A stretch of DNA of 17,386 nucleotides from JAGLTN01 sp023135255. GTDB taxonomy: Bacteria; Planctomycetota; Phycisphaerae; Sedimentisphaerales; Anaerobacaceae. The stretch is taken from the NCBI GenBank assembly GCA_030639495.1, contig DAOWCP010000052.1, positions 1 to 17,386 on the forward strand, written 5' to 3'. The notes beneath the pieces are model-generated. The model searched no databases and was not told the DNA's origin. It saw nothing but the letters and a program-made list of their open reading frames with translations. Made by a program: the position numbers and the translations under genes. Positions 13,449-17,386 of the stretch are shown one piece after another; the first letter of the stretch is position 1; every line of letters starts with the position of its first letter.

Positions 13449-15665
13449 ATGTTATTAAAAAATAATCTGCTCCGATCAACCACCAGAAAATTTTCAGCAC
13501 TAATTTTTATTCTCCTGTTGTCTCTGACAACTTTTGCTGCCGCTGCCGAGGTGATCAAGCAAACCCCAGCCAAAGTATTAGCTCAATATGGTCGGGGCAA
13601 ACTGCTCGAAATAAACAACCAGAAAGTACTTCTGCTCGCAGGCACTAACTACGAAATGGGTTATCAGCAAGGCAAACTGCTTCAGAGCGAAGTGAAAGCT
13701 CTCGTAGAAAGAGTTCTCTTTGTCGTCCGGGCAGCAGAAGCAACAAAAGCAAAAGCATTCCTCCAGCCCGGAAGTATAGAAAACGCATTTGAAAGAACAA
13801 GGCCATTTATCGATGAAAGATATTTTGAGGAAATGCAGGGCATCGCCGACGGTGCAGGCATTGACCTCAGAGATGTCCACCTCGCAAACGTATTCCCGGA
13901 GCTTTTCCATTGCAGCGGATTCGCCCTGTTCGGCAATGCAACCAAAAGCAAAAAGCTCCTTCATGGCCGAATCCTCGACTATATGACAGAAGCAGGCCTC
14001 CAGCAATACGCCCTGGTCACAATAGCAAAACCAACCGGATACAACAACTTTGTCACCGTAGGCTTTCCAGGATTAGTCGGCTCTGTGACATGTATGAACG
14101 ACAAACAAATTGCTCTCGGCGAAATGGGCGGAGGAGGCGAGGGCAGCTGGGACGGAACCCCAATGACATTTCTAATGAGAAAAGCTGTCGAAGAAGCGGA
14201 CCACCTACAGCAAGCTGTTGATATTTTCAAAAACTCAAAAAGAACCTGCGAATATTATTATGTGATCTCAGATGGTAAGATACCAGACGGCAGAGCTTTG
14301 GCATGTACAAGTGAAAAATTCGACGTCTTAAAACCAAATCAAAGCCACCCGCAACTGCCGCATGCTATCGAAGATGTAGTTCTCATGAGTGCCGGTGACA
14401 GATACGAACACCTCGCAACATTAGTAAAAGAAAAATTCGGCAAAATCGACGTCGACTACGCTCTCGACCTGATGAACAGACCTGTAGCAATGAAAAGCTG
14501 TCTGCACAGAGTTCTCTTCTCACCGCAGGATTTAAAACTCTGGGTCTCCAACGCCGTCATGCCGGAAGAAACCGAGCAATACGCCGCCTGCTATCAGCCT
14601 TACTACGAATACGACTTTAAAAAATTGCTGACAATGATATCAGATGCCACCCCGGCAGGCATTGAAAATGTCCCCGTATACATAAAGAAAGACATCGCCG
14701 CAACACAGCAACCCGCTCAGCCAAAAATTCCCGATGTAATCGCAACCGTATCAAGCAGCATAAAAAGACGCTATCCCGTTTCCACCAACAGCCGCACCCA
14801 GCAATTGCTCTCACCATACCGTTTCAAAACTGATGCGTTCGAATACAAAATGAAATTTCAAATACATACCCCGGCTTACGACATCTTTGAAATATCATTC
14901 CCTTCAGCTTTCAAAAGCGATATAGAACAAAACAACACTGTCTACTGTGAATACTTCCGAGCAAAAGGAGGTCAGAAAAGAGCATCGGTAATTCTGCTCG
15001 ACATCCTCGAAGGATCACTGACTGTCTCAAGACTGATCGCCCACAGCCTGGCAAGCAGCGGCATTGATGGTTGCATTATGACACTGCCCCATTACGGCCC
15101 AAGAAGAATGCCAGATGATAATCTTATCGAATTCATGAAAGATCCGAATGTGTTCATAACTTCCGTACAACAAGCAGTCATGGACGTAAGAAGAACCGCA
15201 CGCTGGATCGAAAGTCAACCACAGGTCGACAAAAATCGCATCGGACTTTGCGGCACAAGCCTCGGCGGATACATAGCCGCCTTATCCGGCGGAGTTGACG
15301 GCGGGTTTAACAAAATCGCTCTGATCCTCGCCGGGGCAGATATGCCCACAGTACTGACCACCAACGCAAGAGAAGTCAAAGACATAAAAGAACAACTCGC
15401 CCTGATGAACCTCACTGGTGAAAAACTATCCGCTCTGCTCGAACCAATTGAGCCTTTAACATTTGCCGACAGACTAAAAAAATCCAGGATTTTAATGATT
15501 AACGGCTCACAAGACACAATCGTTCCGCCCGCATGTGCCGAAAAGCTCGCAAAAGCAACCGGAGCCGAAATTTGCTGGTTTAATACCAGTCATTATGGGA
15601 TGTCGAAATATCTCTTGGCGGCTCTTGGTAAGGTAAATGCCCATTTTAGCGGTGATAAATGGTAA
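13449..15665 (+). CDS. Exported two-domain hydrolase: C45-type Ntn (acyltransferase/hydrolase) fused to alpha/beta hydrolase
   Basis: A 738-residue protein from ATG 13449 (AAAAGGA 8 bases upstream; the frame is open back to 13356, but the signal peptide starts at 13449). Signal: basic MLLKNNLLRSTTRK, hydrophobic to about residue 29, cut near AAAAE. Domain 1 (about 60-400) is a C45/isopenicillin N acyltransferase-like Ntn hydrolase: GYQQGKLL (71-78), GIADGAGIDLRDVHLANVFPE (131-151), FHCSGFALFG (153-162) with Cys155 as candidate N-terminal nucleophile, GRILDY (173-178). The residue before Cys155 is His, not the Gly of the fungal enzyme. Domain 2 (about 460-738) is an alpha/beta hydrolase with nucleophile elbow GTSLGG (Ser604), Asp689 in GSQDTIVPP and His715 in NTSHYG. 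Both active sites look complete. The substrate is unknown; amide or ester bonds outside the cytoplasm are likely. No terminator or partner gene was seen. Confidence 0.8.
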   Translation: MLLKNNLLRSTTRKFSALIFILLLSLTTFAAAAEVIKQTPAKVLAQYGRGKLLEINNQKVLLLAGTNYEMGYQQGKLLQSEVKALVERVLFVVRAAEATKAKAFLQPGSIENAFERTRPFIDERYFEEMQGIADGAGIDLRDVHLANVFPELFHCSGFALFGNATKSKKLLHGRILDYMTEAGLQQYALVTIAKPTGYNNFVTVGFPGLVGSVTCMNDKQIALGEMGGGGEGSWDGTPMTFLMRKAVEEADHLQQAVDIFKNSKRTCEYYYVISDGKIPDGRALACTSEKFDVLKPNQSHPQLPHAIEDVVLMSAGDRYEHLATLVKEKFGKIDVDYALDLMNRPVAMKSCLHRVLFSPQDLKLWVSNAVMPEETEQYAACYQPYYEYDFKKLLTMISDATPAGIENVPVYIKKDIAATQQPAQPKIPDVIATVSSSIKRRYPVSTNSRTQQLLSPYRFKTDAFEYKMKFQIHTPAYDIFEISFPSAFKSDIEQNNTVYCEYFRAKGGQKRASVILLDILEGSLTVSRLIAHSLASSGIDGCIMTLPHYGPRRMPDDNLIEFMKDPNVFITSVQQAVMDVRRTARWIESQPQVDKNRIGLCGTSLGGYIAALSGGVDGGFNKIALILAGADMPTVLTTNAREVKDIKEQLALMNLTGEKLSALLEPIEPLTFADRLKKSRILMINGSQDTIVPPACAEKLAKATGAEICWFNTSHYGMSKYLLAALGKVNAHFSGDKW

Positions 15666-15786
15666 AATCGCCAAATCCTCCTAAAAGTAGCAACGAATAG
15701 TGCCGATAAAAAATTACTGGATTAAATTTAGCTAAGTATTTACTATCTAAGCGATTTGTTATTTGCTTTATAGAGGAAAATTAAAG

Positions 15787-17184
15787 ATGTCGTCAAATTA
15801 TCGCAAGCTCACTGTTGAAGAAATTAAGGCATTAGAAAACAATGGCTGCTCATGCCAAAACTGGGACAACATTAAAGTTGACCCTGCATTCGATTGCTCA
15901 AGAATTAAAACCACTAACTTTTCAGGCGATGTAACTCTCGGCAGATTCGATAAAAACATACAATTTGATGGCGGCATAGTCAGACCAACAGGTATCAAAA
16001 ATGCTGCTATCCATAACTGTCAAATTCACAACAACGTATACATAAACAACGTGCGAAATTACATCGCAAACTACATAATCGAAGATGACGTTATTATAGA
16101 AAACATAGACCTGCTCACCGTCGAAGGACAAAGCTCCTTCGGCAACGGAACCGAAGTTGTCGTCCTGAACGAAACAGGCGGCAGAGAAATTCCCATTTAC
16201 GACAGACTCACCGCACAGATCGCATACATTATCGCTTTCTACCGTCACCGAACCACACTGATAAAAAACCTACAGAAAATGATAACTGACTACACAGCCT
16301 CGGTAACATCTGACATGGGCACGGTCGCTAAAAATGCAAAGCTGATAAACTGTCGTATCATTAAAAACCTCAGGATCGGCCAAGACTGCACCATTGAAGG
16401 CGCAAGCAGACTTGAGAACGGCTCATTGAACAGCTGTCCCGCAGACCCAATATACATAGGACACGACGTAATAGCAAAAGACTTCATCGTCGCAAGCGGC
16501 TCAAAAATAAGCGACGGAGTCCTGATCGCAGAATGCTTCGTTGGCCAGGGCTGTGAACTATCGAAACAATACTCCGCTGAAAATTCAGTCTTCTTCGCAA
16601 ACTATGCGGGCTTCCACGGAGAGGCATGCGCTATCTTCGCAGGACCCTATACCGTTACTCATCACAAATCAACGCTGTTGATCGCAGGTCTGTTCTCCTT
16701 CCTCAACGCAGGCAGCGGTTCAAACCAGAGCAACCATATGTACAAACTTGGACCTATACATCAAGGGGTCATAGAAAGAGGCTCAAAAACAACTTCCGAT
16801 TCTTACATACTCTGGCCCGCAAAAGTAGGAGCCTTCACCGTAGTTATGGGAAGACACTACCGCAACTCAGATACCTCCGATTTGCCCTTCTCATACATGA
16901 TCGAAAGTGAAGATGAAAGTATACTCGTACCAGGCGTAAACCTGCGAAGCGTAGGAACCATCCGTGACGCAAGAAAATGGCCAAAACGTGACAAACGAAA
17001 AGACGCTGACAAACTCGATTGCATAAATTTCAACCTGCTCAGTCCATACACCATCCAGAAAATGCTAAACGGCAAAGCATTACTTCAAAAGCTTGCAAAA
17101 ACCTCAGGCCACACAAGCGATTACTTCACCTACCACAGCGTAAAGATAAAAAATTCATCCCTGTACAAAGGAATAGACCTCTAG
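15787..17184 (+). CDS. DUF4954-family left-handed beta-helix protein, N-terminal 465 residues, ended by an in-frame TAG
   Basis: Start ATG 15787 with AGAGGA (15772-15777) upstream; an earlier TTG at 15763 is unlikely. The reading frame ends at TAG 17182-17184, giving 465 residues. It begins YRKLTVEEIKALENNGC, then FSGDVTLG, a chain of hexapeptide-like turns (GIKNAAIHNCQIHNNVYI), VVVLNETGGREIPIYDRL, DMGTVAKNAKL, GEACAIFAGPYTVTHHKST, GSGSNQSNHMYKLGPIH, and VPGVNLRSVGTIRDARKWPKR, all typical of DUF4954. This family is related by fold to trimeric acyltransferase/GlmU helices; its reaction is not established. Family members known to me are about 650 residues, so this one is short by roughly 185. 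The same frame continues after the TAG (see next entry), so this is likely a broken gene, a read-through gene or a sequence error. Confidence 0.8.
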   Translation: MSSNYRKLTVEEIKALENNGCSCQNWDNIKVDPAFDCSRIKTTNFSGDVTLGRFDKNIQFDGGIVRPTGIKNAAIHNCQIHNNVYINNVRNYIANYIIEDDVIIENIDLLTVEGQSSFGNGTEVVVLNETGGREIPIYDRLTAQIAYIIAFYRHRTTLIKNLQKMITDYTASVTSDMGTVAKNAKLINCRIIKNLRIGQDCTIEGASRLENGSLNSCPADPIYIGHDVIAKDFIVASGSKISDGVLIAECFVGQGCELSKQYSAENSVFFANYAGFHGEACAIFAGPYTVTHHKSTLLIAGLFSFLNAGSGSNQSNHMYKLGPIHQGVIERGSKTTSDSYILWPAKVGAFTVVMGRHYRNSDTSDLPFSYMIESEDESILVPGVNLRSVGTIRDARKWPKRDKRKDADKLDCINFNLLSPYTIQKMLNGKALLQKLAKTSGHTSDYFTYHSVKIKNSSLYKGIDL

Positions 17185-17386
17185 CAAATGGGCATAAACA
17201 AATTCCTCGGCAACTCACTAATAAAAAGACTCGAAGAGATACCATTCAAAACTGATGCCGAAATACAAAACAGGCTAAAACCAGACACCCAAACAGGACT
17301 CGGCAAATGGATAGACATCGCAGGTCTCTTCGCACCAGAGAAAGCTGTCAATGACCTGCTCGATAAAATCGAAAACAATAAGATCA
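17185..17386 (+). pseudogene. In-frame continuation of the DUF4954 gene after the TAG; runs off the window
   Basis: Directly after TAG the frame reads CAA then ATG (17188) and stays open for 66 codons to the window edge. It encodes MGINKFLGNSLIKRLEE, then LKPDTQTGLGKWIDIAG (with GxGxWxDxxGL), and LFAPEKAVNDLLDKIEN. These match what DUF4954 proteins carry just after the NSSLxxGI stretch, where relatives known to me have an aromatic residue followed by helix and FLGNS(L/I)IKRLE. The TAG sits where an aromatic (often Tyr) is expected, and TAT or TAC to TAG is one base change. There is no good ribosome site before ATG 17188, so a separate gene is less likely than an interrupted one. Confidence 0.6.

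Noticed and set aside
13578..14230. Several open frames overlapping the C45/alpha-beta hydrolase gene on both strands.
   Set aside because: They have no ribosome sites or recognisable motifs, while the 738-residue gene explains the region fully.
15666..15786. Promoter for the DUF4954 gene.
   Set aside because: TTACTG-17-TATTTA was examined but the -35 matches poorly; nothing better was visible by eye.
1..17386. tRNA or rRNA genes, CRISPR arrays, insertion sequences, attachment sites, known riboswitches.
   Set aside because: A scan for the T-loop pattern (GGTTCGA-like), regular short repeats with spacers, terminal inverted repeats and transposase motifs found none that survived inspection.

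Overview
The window looks like chromosome of an anaerobic, polysaccharide-using planctomycete, probably class Phycisphaerae near the Sedimentisphaerales. This is inference from gene content, not from a marker gene. The pointers are a secreted protein with planctomycete-style dockerin loops (D-x-N-x-D-x-x-V) next to lamin-tail (LTD) domains, a GT4-GH130 pair, a DUF4954 protein, and an AT-leaning sequence with many small secreted or hypothetical genes. No rRNA, tRNA, CRISPR array, insertion sequence, integrase or plasmid gene was seen.

Layout. Positions 1-2141 hold the 3' end of one LTD protein and a complete dockerin-LTD surface protein, related at their C-termini and probably co-transcribed. 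Positions 2149-4202 are a two-gene operon, a GT4 glycosyltransferase and a GH130 glycoside phosphorylase, behind a TTGACA promoter overlapped by a 22-24 bp palindrome. Convergent to it is a tRNase Z-like MBL hydrolase (4209-5060, minus). Next come a DUF434/DUF5616 protein with PIN/NYN-like acidic motifs (5202-5918), a possible 14-20 codon small ORF that forms a hairpin (5964-6026), a small exported protein (6081-6335, minus) and a lone DegT-type PLP aminotransferase (6586-7707, minus). An M42 metallopeptidase (7928-8986) is followed by a clear terminator. A lipoprotein built of NGDI repeats at an exact 18-residue period (9050-9934, minus) is divergent from a degenerate HD-domain protein (10152-10835).

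From 11157 a promoter leads into a secreted protein, an ECF sigma factor and a membrane-bound zinc-type anti-sigma factor (11224-13333), which look like one signalling operon. A 738-residue exported protein follows, with an N-terminal C45-type Ntn hydrolase domain and a C-terminal alpha/beta hydrolase domain (13449-15665). Last is a DUF4954 left-handed beta-helix protein (15787 onward). It is interrupted by an in-frame TAG at 17182-17184, after which the same frame stays open to the window end with residues that fit the family.

How the genes work together: only the GT4-GH130 pair (making and/or phosphorolysing mannose-type glycans) and the sigma/anti-sigma operon have a clear joint role. The rest look like independent housekeeping or envelope genes. 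Five places carry TTGACA-like -35 boxes exactly 17 bp from a -10 box, so ordinary sigma-70-type promoters appear to be in use. The strongest oddities are the amber codon in the DUF4954 gene, the C45/alpha-beta fusion, the HD protein without its HD residues, the 18-residue NGDI solenoid, and the DUF434 protein with PIN-like motifs.
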